From: Laguncularia racemosa
Lineage: Eukaryota > Streptophyta > Magnoliopsida > Myrtales > Combretaceae
Reading direction: 5' to 3'
Length of the DNA: 64,000 nucleotides
NCBI GenBank assembly: GCA_037954665.1
Contig: JBBMOL010000012.1
Coordinates: 1,860,001 to 1,924,000, forward strand
Every line of letters begins with the position of its first letter. The stretch's first letter is position 1. The notes under the pieces were generated by a model that saw only the letters and a program-made list of their open reading frames with translations, was not told the DNA's origin and did no database searches. This document shows, in pieces, positions 23,199 through 33,134 of the stretch. Position numbers and translations under genes: made by a program.

Positions 23199-23676
23199 AC
23201 CATGTCAAATGATTTGTATCCTTTTACTAATGTACTACGTCGAGTCTTGACTTCTTCTTTAACCATTGATGATGGGTAGAGGGAAAATTTGTTTCATACT
23301 TCTTGTAGAGTGCAAGGTAAGTTGTGTGTCATTATTATTGATGGTGGTAGTTGTACTAATGTTGTAGCTGCCTCATTAGTATCAAAATTGCAACTTGTAA
23401 CTACCTCACATACATTAGTTGAATGAGCATAGGAGTCTCCATGTGACCCAAAGAGCTAAGGTACCTTTCAGTATAGGGGATAAATACTATGATGAGATTG
23501 AATGTGATATTCTTCCCATGTGTGCATCCATATATTGCTTGACAGGCTGTAGTTGTATGACAGGAGGGTCTTACATGATGGTTATAGAAATACTTATATG
23601 TTCCAACAGGATGGTAAACGTATAATATTGAACTCTATGTCACCATTAGAGGTCTAAGAGATGCAAAGATAGATAA
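23199..23676 (+). pseudogene. CRM-2 gag start fused to protease remnant
   Basis: The gag start MSND (23199-23210) runs directly into protease-upstream text (NVLRRVLTSS, matching 13628-13660 of CRM-1). Nearly all of gag, including the zinc knuckle, is therefore deleted. The protease core follows: IIIDGGSCTN (near 23331; the catalytic Asp is kept but Ser is replaced by Gly relative to CRM-1), then HVTQRAKVPFSIGDKYYDEI (near 23442). Stops and a frameshift near 23425 break it. It is no longer coding. Confidence 0.78.
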
Positions 23677-23915
23677 GTTAACCATTAGAGGTTCCTTAGG
23701 TTTATAGTCAGATGAGCCAACCTTTAGAGGACCAAGCTATTCAGAAGTAGATATATTAACCATAAGAGGTTCCTGAGGTTCATAATCAAATGAGTCAACC
23801 TTTAAAAGACCAAGCGGTTCAGAAAACAGATGTGTTAACCATTAAAGGTTCGAAAGGTTCAGGGGCAGATGAGTAAACCATTAGAGGGCCAAGAGGTTCA
23901 AAGACATATAGTTGA
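23677..23915 (+). repeat. 78-bp tandem array built of 39-bp half-units
   Basis: The block TTAACCATTAGAGGTTC recurs at about 23677, 23755 and 23833, and its partner ATGAGYCAACCTTTAGAGGA recurs at about 23712, 23790 and 23869. Both give a period of 78 bp (26 codons). The two blocks resemble each other at a 39-bp (13-codon) offset, so the array grew from a 39-bp unit. CRM-1 has a single equivalent unit at the same place (14050-14090), between protease and RT, so the expansion is specific to this derivative. Confidence 0.85.
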
Positions 23916-23999
23916 AACAGGAAAGGAGAAAACAATATTAGTGGGACAGTTTGAGTTAAGCAGGTCATAGTAGATGATATACCATTATATGTGTTGCAA

Positions 24000-24169
24000 A
24001 TGAGTCATATCCCAAAGATGGAGGGGCAAGAGCAACCACCCCCTGTGGTATCTCAGGTACTGGGAGATTGCAGTGATAATTTTACAGATAACTTACTAGG
24101 AGGATATAAAGTCTCTACTGCATTTGACCTATCAAATTTGAAGACAAATCTTCTTGAGGCTTGAGGAGA
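24000..24169 (+). pseudogene. CRM-2 RT-entry stub joined to pol C-terminus
   Basis: Text matching CRM-1 14181-14280 (MVSQVL, GDLFTDELL equivalents) continues to about 24103 and then jumps to text matching CRM-1 16752 onward (GGYKVSTAFDLSNL equivalents). The junction lies in a short GGA/AGGA homology. About 2.5 kb, comprising RT, RNase H and integrase, is missing. Confidence 0.82.
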
Positions 24170-25048
24170 TGATAAGAATCAAATTCGTACAAGACCTATC
24201 ACTAGGGTAAGAGCCAAAGAGTTACAAAATTTGGCGATAAGGGTCCTCTTTGAATAAACAACCCCAAAAATACTTGTATACTAACTTCTTTTCTATTACT
24301 TATTTGTTATGCATTATAGCAGGCTTACTTGTCAGGTTTTACAAGGCGATGAACAAACTCACTAAAACTCAGCTTGTGGGTTATTCATGGATCGACATAA
24401 ACCAAAGAAGAACCGGTCCAACAAATTACTTAATTGAATTGAAGAATCGGCCACTTGAAGAACCTTGTATTTATAATTGTTGTTTTGAGAACTGACCATT
24501 TCATTTAGCATTTGTAATTTCTTTTCTTGGAACTGACCACCTAAGTGGCTTACTTGTAATTTTCATGTGGTTTTTACCTTAGTAGGAGTAAGTATAAATA
24601 CTTGCTAACTAGGGTTTGTAGGGTACTTTTTGACATTTTGAAAATATCAAACACTTTGCCGTAAGGAGAGTCCTTGCATGCAAATCTCATCTCTTATCAA
24701 TTTCATGTGTGGAATTGTGGCGAGATTGGCTTAAGAATTTGTGAGTAATATCAAATTTCTTAAGTTGATTCCAATTATTACTAGTGTGTCATATCTAGTG
24801 AGTGATTAGATTTGTTCTTGTTGTGTTCATTTTTCACGCCAATTAGGGTTCCATATCTAATCTAAGGTTCATGCCATTTTAGTTGGAAATTGGACTCTAT
24901 TGTGTTGTTCATTCGACTTGTTTTAGTAGTACAATTGATTTTCATTATAAATTGCATGAATATCATTTGAAATTTAGGGTTTAAGTACTTGTTGGTGTTA
25001 CGCATTTTTGTGGAATTGGTTTGGAGTTCTTGCAATCAAATCACATCA
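24170..25048 (+). repeat. CRM-2 3' LTR (879 bp)
   Basis: It starts TGATAAGAATCAAATTC, ends AAATCACATCA, and is followed by GTGTT. The TATA element is at 24591-24603. Its first bases again continue a pol-like frame (GDD before the LTR, PITRVRAK-like inside). Confidence 0.92.
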
Positions 25049-25948
25049 GTGTTGGAGGGCATGTTAAAGGAAATTTTTGATATATTTGAAATAGAAGGAT
25101 ATAAGGGCAATAGCACGACAATGCTATGATCATGCCAAGCCAAAATCTAACTTTCTAAAATTGATTTCCAAGCTTAATTTCACTTCCCAAAAGCATAATT
25201 CATCTTAAAGATTTGATTTCCTTTCAAAAGTAGCTAAGTTTCCTAAAATCCAGAGAAACCATTACTGTCTATTGAATTAATATTCTTAATCTATGAAGAT
25301 TCTTAGGATTGTTCTAAGAAAGTAAAACTTTCGTAGAAGAGCAGCAATTGATGGCTATATGAGGAGGATGGATTTCTAGTAGAGGGGAGAGAATTGTAGA
25401 TTCATAGTAGTATAGTGATAAATTTTAGTATTATTTTTTATTTGATTCTTTTCTTTATGCATTTTTTTATATTGTCATTTTTAGATTCAATATGTTGCTA
25501 GCTTAAATTTTCTTTTATACTTAAGTATGATGAACCTTAGAATGAACATGTAATTTTTTGATTATTTAGTCAATAAATTATTGGTTATTCTTGTGATCCA
25601 ATTATGTATTTTCCATTGTTTTCAATTTAATATTGTTGACGTATTAGTTGAATTTTGATTTCTTATATAGAGATCAAAAGATCCTATACTAAAATAGATC
25701 TAGCATAATTGGAAGGAGTTGCACGCAGTTCTAGATATAGGATGATGCAAATCTTTTGAATTTGGGTTAAACATAATAGTGGAGTTTATGGATCAAATGT
25801 AATGTAATTCTAGGGGTTTTAATTAGGAAGAGATTCCAATTAATCAACATAAAATTAGGAATTAGTAGACTCGAGAGAGCTATTAGTTTAATTTAAGAAT
25901 TTCCATGGTTTAAGAATACAATAATGGAATTGAATAATAGTTAGTTAC
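25049..25948 (+). repeat. Athila 3' LTR, piece 2 of 3
   Basis: It resumes the outer LTR after CRM-2 (compare 6933-7800: GGAGGGCATGTTAAAGG, GATGGCTATATGAGGAGGAT, ACTCGAGAGAGCTATTAG). It is cut by the Tat insertion at 25949 and ends in the duplicated site GTTAC. Confidence 0.9.
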
Positions 25949-26208
25949 TGTAAACACCCCATTTTTGCTCTATGAATCAATAATTCTAAAAAATAATCAA
26001 TTTTCAATTTTTCCCAATTTTTTTCAATTTTTTCCAATTTTTCTCTAATTTACCAAAAATAATAAAAATATTCAAAAAATAAAAAATAAATAGGAAAACA
26101 CATCAATTTTGAAAAAAAAAAAATGATATCAGAAATGGCAATAATAAATAATAAAAAAATTTTAAAAATTTGGAATTTTCAAAAAATACAAAAAAATAGA
26201 AAAATCGC

Positions 26209-26224
26209 ATTGCATATATGCAAT
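26209..26224. repeat. 16-bp perfect palindrome upstream of the Pol III-like boxes
   Basis: ATTGCATATATGCAAT reads the same on both strands and sits 31 bp before the A box. It is conserved in the 3' LTR (near 35566-35581). A protein-binding role is speculative. Confidence 0.75.
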
Positions 26225-26255
26225 TTGCGAAATTAGAAAAATCAGGAAAGTGGGC

Positions 26256-26321
26256 TAGCTCAGCTGGTCTGGACCATGGGCTAAGGCGCGCGGTGCGGGT
26301 GCGAGGTCAGGGGTTCGAAAC
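26256..26321 (+). promoter_or_regulatory. tRNA-like internal Pol III promoter (A and B boxes) in the Tat 5' LTR
   Basis: TAGCTCAGCTGG (26256-26267) matches the tRNA A-box consensus, and GGTTCGAAAC (26312-26321) matches the B-box core, 44 bp apart, which is tRNA-like spacing. The text between them (GGCGCGCGGTGCGGGTGCGAGG) resembles plant tRNA-derived SINE heads. T4 (26343-26346) and T5 (26352-26356) runs downstream could terminate a roughly 100-nt Pol III transcript. The cloverleaf itself is poor. Both boxes are identical in the 3' LTR. Activity is inferred, not shown. Confidence 0.6.
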
Positions 26322-26664
26322 GCGGGGGAAGCAGTTTCCGCGTTTTGCGAATTTTTCATTTACCCAGGACACGTGGCAGCATTTGATTGGCTGGAGGAAG
26401 CGCACGCGCCGGGCACGCGATCGTCTCCTACCTCGAGCCCGAGATCGCCGGCGGAAGGAAAAATTTGTATTTCGGCCATTTCGATTCGATTTTTTGCACA
26501 AATCCAACAGATCTTCAACATAAATAAGATAAACATTATCTAATTAAAATCAAATCGCAACAAATCAAGGGATTGACACAAATCAGAGTTGGCTTTTCTA
26601 ACCGAAAATCCGATCAGCTTCAATCGGAGGAAATCCGAGCTTATCTAACTTGGTTTCAAGTGCC

Positions 26665-26672
26665 TATAAATA
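26665..26672 (+). promoter_or_regulatory. Tat 5' LTR TATA box
   Basis: TATAAATA in the context CTATAAATAGAGGAGG is a strong plant Pol II core promoter. Transcription would start near 26695. The 3' LTR copy is at 36021-36028. Confidence 0.8.
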
Positions 26673-26989
26673 GAGGAGGAGGGGAGGAAGCAAAGACACG
26701 AATCAGAATTGAGAGAAAGTGAGGAAAGAGTGCAAATCGGAGAGCATCGGAGGAGACCCAAAATCGCGAAGCACCGGCCGGAGTTAAACCACCACCAGGA
26801 GGCGATCTAGGAGCAAACAACCACCACTATTGGATTCAGCAACCTCGAGAAGCTAGGATTCGACACCTCACCCGCTGCAAAAGGCCACCGGAACGCCGTG
26901 AACGAGCCTTCCCCGCCGCCGTGTCCGATCGATCCGACCCGACCCGATTCTACCCGACCGACCCGACCCGCGCACCGACCCGGGTCCAG

Positions 26990-26995
26990 GTAAGT
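26990..26995 (+). promoter_or_regulatory. Consensus 5' splice donor in the Tat LTR
   Basis: CAG/GTAAGT is a perfect donor located about 300 bp after the predicted start site, with AT-rich, intron-like sequence following it. The 3' LTR copy is AAG/GTAAGT-like (near 36336-36344). A partner acceptor may lie just before the gag ATG at 28569 (TAAATAG). This is inferred from sequence only. Confidence 0.45.
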
Positions 26996-28059
26996 CGGAT
27001 TTTCTGGATTTTTTTTATTTAATTTACTTATTTTGTTTATTTATTTGTTCCGAATTAATTTATTATTTATTGATTGGTTTTTGTTATTTGCTTAGTTATT
27101 TATTTATTGGTTTTTGTTATTTGTTTAGTTATTAGTTATTTATTTGTTTCCATTTTCAATAAATAGAAAAATGTAGGAATTAGGTTTTTTTAGGATTTAA
27201 TAATGTAAAATCAAAAATAAAAAAAAGAATAAAACAAGAAAAATGTTAGGAAAATAATAATAAATTTTAGATGTCAAAATAGGATAGATAATAAACTTAA
27301 AATCACAAAAATCAACAAAAATTCCCAAAAATCAACAAAATTCTCAGAAATCACAAAAATAACAAAAAAAATCATTAAAAAAATTCAAAAATAATAAAAA
27401 ATGAGTTTTAGCACTTAGAAAAATCATTTTCTTCAAATAAATCCAAAATTGATGTTTTTCCCTAAAAATCATTTTCAAAATAAAATCAAAGCTTAGGATT
27501 AGAAGTTTTTTTAGAAAAAAATCCCAAAAATGGTAAGAACATAAACTAAAAGAGGTTTTTATAAATTAAAATTCACCAAACCAACTTAAGGTTTTCAGAA
27601 AAGCAAACTACGGCTTGTTTGATCCTGGGTAGCAGGTACGTAGGCACCCATCCGGGTCAACCCATAAAATGAATAAAAAATCATTTTCTTAAAATAATTC
27701 AAAAACATAATAAAAAGTAACAGAAACACAATAAAAACATATTTCTAAAGAGGAACAATTTTAAGAGATTAGGTGATAATCGTAAAGGTTTTAATAGGTT
27801 AGCCTCTGGACTTAGAAACTCTGGTTTCCCCTTTTCCTTTTTTCACAAAAACGAAAAAAGGAAATAACGACGACTAGTGGTCTAAATTAAGACTAATCTG
27901 CTCCTTTAGTCTTAATTCAATATTTCCCAACAACAGTTGGGTGGCGACTCCAAAATTAAACGAAGTTCCTAACTCAAGTCGAGGATCCACATTAGATGAG
28001 CATAGGGTCTAGTCTAGATCGGATTAGGAATGGGAATTCAAAAATTAGACTCGACAGGA

Positions 28060-28077
28060 TGGCAACTCCGCTGAGGA
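28060..28077 (+). other. Tat primer-binding site
   Basis: TGGCAACTCCGCTGAGGA lies three bases after the LTR end. It differs slightly from the TGGCGACTCCGCTGGGGA-type site familiar from Tat/Ogre elements, which is usually assigned to an Arg-family tRNA. The exact tRNA is uncertain. Confidence 0.75.
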
Positions 28078-28568
28078 CCCATGCCAGTAGGCTAGCCACC
28101 TGAATCTCTTCAAATTGTTATCTTTAAGAAATGTGTTTCATTTATTACTCTGTTGCTAACCTTTCAGGGTTTAGTTAGACTTTCAGTTTTTCTTTACTGT
28201 GGGGGTTCAGCATGCATACATATGTTTGTGTGAGTAGATGCGATCGAATCCGGACCGTCTTAGAAACCTAAGATGGAGAGCCATTGTGTAGGTTTCGGGC
28301 GAAGTGAGTTGATTCACCGTTCGGGACCGATTAGGCTACCCCACCCTATGCTTCGATATGGCATGAGATCCATTTCTTCGAGAATGCGGGAGGCCATAGA
28401 GCTCGAGAACCAGTTAGAACTAACCTACTTGCATACATGACATCATAAGGGGTTGACAATTGAATGACGATGTAATGGTTTGTTGTTTTGTTCATGGAGT
28501 TCGAATTTATTTCCCTGTAATGCTTTCATAGTCTTGTTTGTAATTAGGCGATTTCTTACTGTAAATAG

Positions 28569-29037
28569 ATGGCTAGCACCGCAGTCGGCCATCTCCTCCA
28601 CAAAGAAATTCGGGTGTACAAATCTTTGGACCCAAAATTGGTACTGGACCATTGGTTTACCTTATACAGCCCAGAGGAGTAGGCCTTCATCCAGCAAAAG
28701 ATCGACTCCATCCTCTCACTGACAAAGATAGAGGTGAATTTGCCTTTGGTATGCGCCATGCTCCAATTATGGGAAATCGAGCCCGCTGCTTTCTTTATCG
28801 GGCCGCATGAGATCACCCCTACCCTGGAAGAGTACACCCAATTGCTACAGGCTCCAGCAATAATCGATCAAATCTATGTCCTAAATCTTGAGGCCGGGCC
28901 AGCCGGTATTTTCAGTCGACTCCTAGGTATCCACAAAATAGCAAAGGAACAAAGCCTTGGAAGCCCAATTGGAGAAGACCAAAGCCAGAGTTGAAGAATT
29001 AGAAGCCATCATCAATGGGAAGCCTGAGTCTCCACAA
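28569..29037 (+). pseudogene. Tat gag-like protein with plant mobile-type domain (broken, internally deleted)
   Basis: ATG 28569 opens MASTAVGHLLHKEIRVYKSL, with an in-frame TAG at 28680. It continues LVCAMLQLWEIEPAAFFIGP and HEITPTLEEYTQLLQAP (28750-28860), the pattern of the DUF7745/plant mobile-like domain typical of Tat gag. At about 28935-28955 it jumps to a coiled-coil-like C-terminal segment in another frame (ALEAQLEKTKARVEELEAII, to 29037). An internal deletion of the central gag is therefore likely. Nothing resembling a CCHC knuckle or a protease follows. Confidence 0.75.
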
Positions 29038-29276
29038 TAAAAGACCAAGAGAGCTAGGAAATAGATTATCATTGTAATCTTTTATTTGTTTTCTTTGAGT
29101 ATCGAGCTCTAAAAATTTTCAATTGTCAACCCTTTTATTTTTAGCATCCGCGTAACACATACATAGCATTTGCATACATTATACTAAAAAAAAAAAAATG
29201 CACGTCGAGTATCAAAGATACCTCCCAAACAACCGAATCTTCCAGAAGCCCAATTCATACCCGCTCAAAGAAAAAA

Positions 29277-29554
29277 ATGGCAAACAGCGGCAATTGCAAC
29301 AACACTAGCACCGACTACATTCCTACGGCCGAAGAAGAAGCACAAGCAAGAGGTGTCAAAGGCAGAATGAAGGGGAAGTCGATCGACACTTAGATGGGCA
29401 TCCCACCTCTCCAACAATCTTTCCGAAAGGCAAACATCATTCAAGAGCCTCGGATAAACGAAGAGGACGACAGCAAAGGGAAATCAACCCCCCGCACGTC
29501 CAACCAGCATCCGACTTTGAACAATTGGTTTTGTTATCCTATCAGTAGCGCTAG
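29277..29554 (+). pseudogene. Tat second frame, upstream exon candidate
   Basis: ATG 29277 opens a polar frame (MANSGNCNNTSTDYIPTAEE) rich in Glu, Lys and Ser, with one in-frame TAG near 29391. It stays in the same phase to GCT AG at 29550-29554, where a GTTAGC donor-like site occurs. If spliced to 29669 it would be in phase with RT. The region has no recognised domain, and in intact relatives this area precedes or contains gag/protease. Function unknown. Confidence 0.5.
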
Positions 29555-29668
29555 GTTAGCTCGAAAGTAGAGAAAAATTATTAAGAAAATTTTATTGAGA
29601 CTCTTTATCAAATTCAATTACAATTTGTTTTCTTCTTATATATATGCTTTCACTTTCATGTTATTCAG
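29555..29668 (+). other. Candidate 114-bp intron between Tat second frame and RT
   Basis: The 5' end is AG/GTTAGC (29555) and the 3' end is a long pyrimidine-rich stretch ending TTATTCAG (29661-29668). The interior is AT-rich. Removal keeps the phase of the upstream frame (codon split after two bases) into the RT frame. Introns at a comparable place are known in Ogre/Tat elements. No transcript evidence is available here. Confidence 0.5.
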
Positions 29669-31208
29669 ATCTCCTACCATCGAACATCAGGGATATTTCG
29701 CGCAGGTAGAAAGTAAAAATGTTGATGTCGTTTCTAACGCTGCTGGGTCAGTTGTTGAAGGCGATATCTTAGACCACGAAATAATACAAGAAAATTGGCT
29801 AAAACATGAACAAAGCGGAATTTCGATCGACGAGCCTGTGGAAACAGTAAATCTAGGAAGCATGGAAAACCCTAAGAACCTCAAAATTGGGACCAGTTTG
29901 AGTGCCGAGCAAAAACGTGAGATAATTGAGCTATTAACGGAATATGCAGATGTGTTTGCCTGGTCGTATGGTGACATGCCAGGGCTAGACCAGTCAATAG
30001 TAGTTCACAGGCTTCCCACAAGGGAAGATGTCAAACCTAAAAAACAAAAACTGAGAAGATTTAGGCCTGACATCTTACTGAAAATCAAAGAAGAAGTCAA
30101 GAAACTGCTAGAAGTAGGGTTCATTGAAGTATCCGACTACCCAGAGTGGGTAGCAAATATAGTCCCCGTCATGAAAAAGAATGGAAAAGTACGCATATGC
30201 GTAGACTTTCGGGACTTAAACCAAGCCACGCCAAAGGATAACTTCCCCCTACCTCATATTGATGTTCTAGTAGACAACACTGCGGGAAACCATCTTTTCT
30301 CATTCATGGACGGTTTCTCAGGATATAACCAAATAAAAATGGTTGAGGAAGATATAACCAAAACGACCTTCATCACAACGTGGGGAACTTTCTGTTACAA
30401 AGTTATGCCCTTCGGTTTAAAAAACGCTGGGGCAACGTATTTGAGAGCCATGGTCGCCATACTTCACGACATGATGCATCGTGAGGTGGAAGTATATGTT
30501 GACGACATGATAGCCAAATCCAAAGAAGGAGAAAGCCATATAGGTATCCTGAGAAAATTGTTCAAACGACTGAGAAAGTTCCAGCTTAAGTTAAACCCAG
30601 AAAAATGCACTTTTGGGGTCACAACGGGGAAATTGTTAGGGTTTGTCATAAGCCAGGAGGGCATTAGAATCGACCTTGACAAGGTGAAATCTATATTAGA
30701 GTTACCTTCCCCACTCTCCATTAAAGAAGTAAGAAGCTTACTGGGAAGATTAAATTACATAGCTCGATTTATCTTACAGCTCACCGACAAATGCCGACCA
30801 CTATTCCGTCTGTTGAAGAAGAACGCCGCAATAGAATGGGACAAAAAATGTGAAGAGGCATTCAGGACAATCAAAGACTACCTTATAAAACCTCTAGTCT
30901 TGATAGTCTCGAAACAAGGAAAGCCCTTATTCTTATACCTCACTATACTCCCTGAATCCATGGGATGTGTGCTGGGGCAGAAAGATGACGAGGGAAGAGA
31001 GCGTTCCGTATATTATCTGAGCAAGAAGTTCACAGATGGGGAACATAGGTACTCAGAGGTGGAGAAGACGTGTTGTGTTTTAATCTGGGTCATGCATCGA
31101 CTAAGGCAATACACCCTTTATTACCATATTGAACTGCTAACAAGACATGATTCCTTGAAATACTTGGCAGAGAAACCAGCCTTGATAGGGAGAATCTCTA
31201 AGTGGTAA
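29669..31208 (+). pseudogene. Tat reverse transcriptase and first (degenerate) RNase H
   Basis: The long open frame (continuous from 29595 to the TAA at 31206-31208) contains an EHQGYFAQ lead, SLSAEQKREIIELLTEYADV, GFIEVSDYPEWVANIVPVMK, VRICVDFRDLNQATPKDNFP, FSFMDGFSGYNQIKM, MPFGLKNAGATYLRAM and the catalytic YVDDMIAKSKE (near 30494). The thumb (VRSLLGRLNYIARFI) and a Ty3-type RNase H (30960-31190) follow; the latter lacks clear first catalytic residues, as is usual for Tat. An in-frame start at ATG 29658 falls inside the candidate intron, so the start probably lies upstream. RT itself is intact in sequence; the frame ends prematurely at 31206. Confidence 0.9.
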
Positions 31209-31916
31209 ATGCTCCTATCCGAGTTTGACATCACATACGTAAATCAGAACTCGATGAAAGGGCAAGCCTTAGCCGACCAGTTGGCGGAACACCCTGTCGA
31301 GACAGATTCCCAAGAACTATAGGCCCAATTTCCGGATGAGAATATATTGACAGTGGAAAATATGCCAGTAGAAGACTTTGGGATAGAGCAGAACCTGAAA
31401 TGGAAATTGTTTTTCGATGGAGCTGCCAACGTATTCGGTTATGGGGTTGGGGCAGTATTGATATCCCCGGACGGCACTCAATTCCCTGCAGCGACGAGAC
31501 TTACATGTATTCTTCCCTATACCAATAATATCGCAGAATATGAAGCATGTATTCTTGGCCTCAAAATGGCCTGCCAAATGGGAATCCGCGAATTAGAGGT
31601 ATACGGGGATTCATCGCTCATCATACTACAGACAAGAGGGGAATACAAGACTAAAGACCCCAAACTGGTACCGTATCATCAACATTTGACAGAGTTAATT
31701 GAGGAATTCAAGGCAATCACTTTTACATACATCCCGAGAACTCAGAATCAGTTCGCAGATGCCCTAGCCACACTAGCATCCATGATCCAGATAACAGGGG
31801 AAGCCGAAGTTCAACCGATGAAAATAGACATCGAAAGTCGGCCCGCCTATTGTTTAACAATTGAAAAGATACAAGATAACAAACCTTGGTATCACGATAT
31901 CAAGACCTTTCTCTAA
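31209..31916 (+). pseudogene. Tat archaeal-type (second) RNase H
   Basis: After the stops at 31206-31208 and 31320-31322, an open frame (31347-31916) encodes a complete archaeal-type RNase H. Active-site positions are FFDGAANVFGYG (Asp), NIAEYEACILGL (Glu), EVYGDSSLII (Asp) and NQFADALATLAS (Asp), so all four acidic residues are present. It removes the RNA strand during replication. It ends at TAA 31914-31916, where integrase begins out of the same open frame. Duplicated RNase H is a defining trait of the Tat lineage. Confidence 0.9.
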
Positions 31917-33134
31917 GAAGGTAAATACCCCGAAATGGCTAGCAAGAATGACCAAAGAACGCTCAGAAGGTTAGCAAGGCATTTCCTATTAAGTGGGTCT
32001 ATTCTCTACAAAAGATCAGCTGATACCACCTTGTTAAGATGTGTGGACAAAGATGAAGCATGCGAACTGATGAAGGAAGTACATGAAGGAGTATGTGGAC
32101 CTTATATGAATGGTTACATGTTGGCCCGAAAAATCATGAGGTTGGGATATTATTGGTTAACCATGGAATCGGATTGCATAAAATATGTCAAGTACTGTCA
32201 TCTATGTCAAGTCTACGCAAAACGGATAAATGCTCCGCCCAACGAGCTACACTTGTTATCAGCACCATGGCCATTCTTAATGTGGGGAATCGACATAATA
32301 GGCCCTATCACTCCAACAGCATCCAACGGCCATAGATTTATACTGGTAGCGATTGATTACTTCACCAAGTGGGTAGAAGCTTCATCATACACCAATGTCA
32401 CAAAAGAGGTAATAGTCCGCTTCTTAAAAAGGGACATAATAGCCCGATATGGAGTTCCTGAGTCCATCATCACCGACAACGGTACCAATCTCAACAACAA
32501 ATCGATGACAGGTTTATGTCAACAATTCCACATAAACCACAGAAATTCAACTCCCCACTGACCTCAAATGAATGGGGTAGTAGAAGCAGTTAACAAAAAT
32601 ATCAAAAAGATCATCGAGAAAATGACAACAACTTACAAAGATTGGCATGAAATGTTACCGTTTGCTCTCATGACTTATAGGACTTCAATAAGAACGTCTA
32701 CAAGAGCTAGCCCTTACTCATTGGTATATGGTACTGAAGCAGTGCTACCAGTTGAAGTTGAGATACCATCATTCAGAATTTTGTCAGAAACTCAGTTAAC
32801 CGAATCAGACTGGGTAAAGAAGAGGCTTGATCAGCTGAATCTGATTGATGAAAGAAGACTTACCTCATTATGTCATGGTCAGTGTTATCAACAAAGAATA
32901 GCCCGAGCATTTAACAAGAAGATGAGACCTCGGTACTTTAAAGAGGGGGATCTAGTGTTAAGGAAGGTTCTCCCGAACGCGCAAGACTCCAGAGGAAAAT
33001 TCACCCCAAACTATGAAGACCCCTATGTGGTGAAAAAGGTTCTGTCAGGAGGTGCTTTGATATTAACTCAGATGGATGGTCCAGAATTGAGAGACCCCAT
33101 TAACACAGATGCTGTAAAGATGTACTATCCTTAG
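31917..33134 (+). pseudogene. Tat integrase (broken by one stop)
   Basis: Two open blocks (31935-32561 and 32568-33134) in the same frame are divided by a single TGA at 32559-32561. The N-terminal zinc-binding part keeps EVHEGVCGP and CIKYVKYCHLCQ, but the second His position reads Tyr (GPYMNGY). The catalytic core has WGIDIIGPITP (Asp), IITDNGTN (Asp) and MNGVVEAVNKN (Glu), so DDE is complete. The C-terminal domain ends GDLVLRKV...GALILTQMDG...VKMYYP. It inserts cDNA into the host genome in an intact element. Confidence 0.9.

Larger units (their letters stand above)
21057..25048 (+). mobile_element. CRM-2: internally deleted CRM element (3,992 bp)
   Basis: It is bounded by LTRs 21057-21937 and 24170-25048 and by a perfect duplication, GTGTT (21052-21056 and 25049-25053). 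The interior holds a PBS, a GT-rich leader, the first four gag codons (MSND, 23199), a protease remnant, a 78-bp tandem array and a short piece of the RT entry region (about 24000-24100). That piece joins directly to the extreme C-terminus of pol. Almost all gag and all RT, RNase H and integrase are gone. Two separate deletions are implied, both absent from CRM-1. It must have been mobilised in trans if it moved in this form. Confidence 0.9.
25949..28056 (+). repeat. Tat 5' LTR (2,108 bp)
   Basis: It starts TGTAAACACCCC and ends TTAGACTCGACA. Landmarks in order: A-rich 5' end, a 16-bp palindrome (26209-26224), tRNA-like Pol III boxes (26256-26321), a GC-rich zone, a TATA box at 26665-26672, a (GACCC)n-rich tract near 26935-26980, a CAG/GTAAGT splice-donor-like site at 26988-26995, then AT-rich U5-like sequence. 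The 3' copy has the same landmarks with few differences. Confidence 0.94.

Noticed and set aside
26249..26330. A genuine host tRNA gene
   Set aside because: A and B boxes are present, but stems do not pair well enough for a cloverleaf, and the unit sits at the same place in both LTRs.
26218..26523. 101-codon frame, present again at 35574-35879
   Set aside because: It lies inside the Tat LTR over the tRNA-like and GC-rich zone. It is duplicated only because LTRs are duplicated and has no domain.
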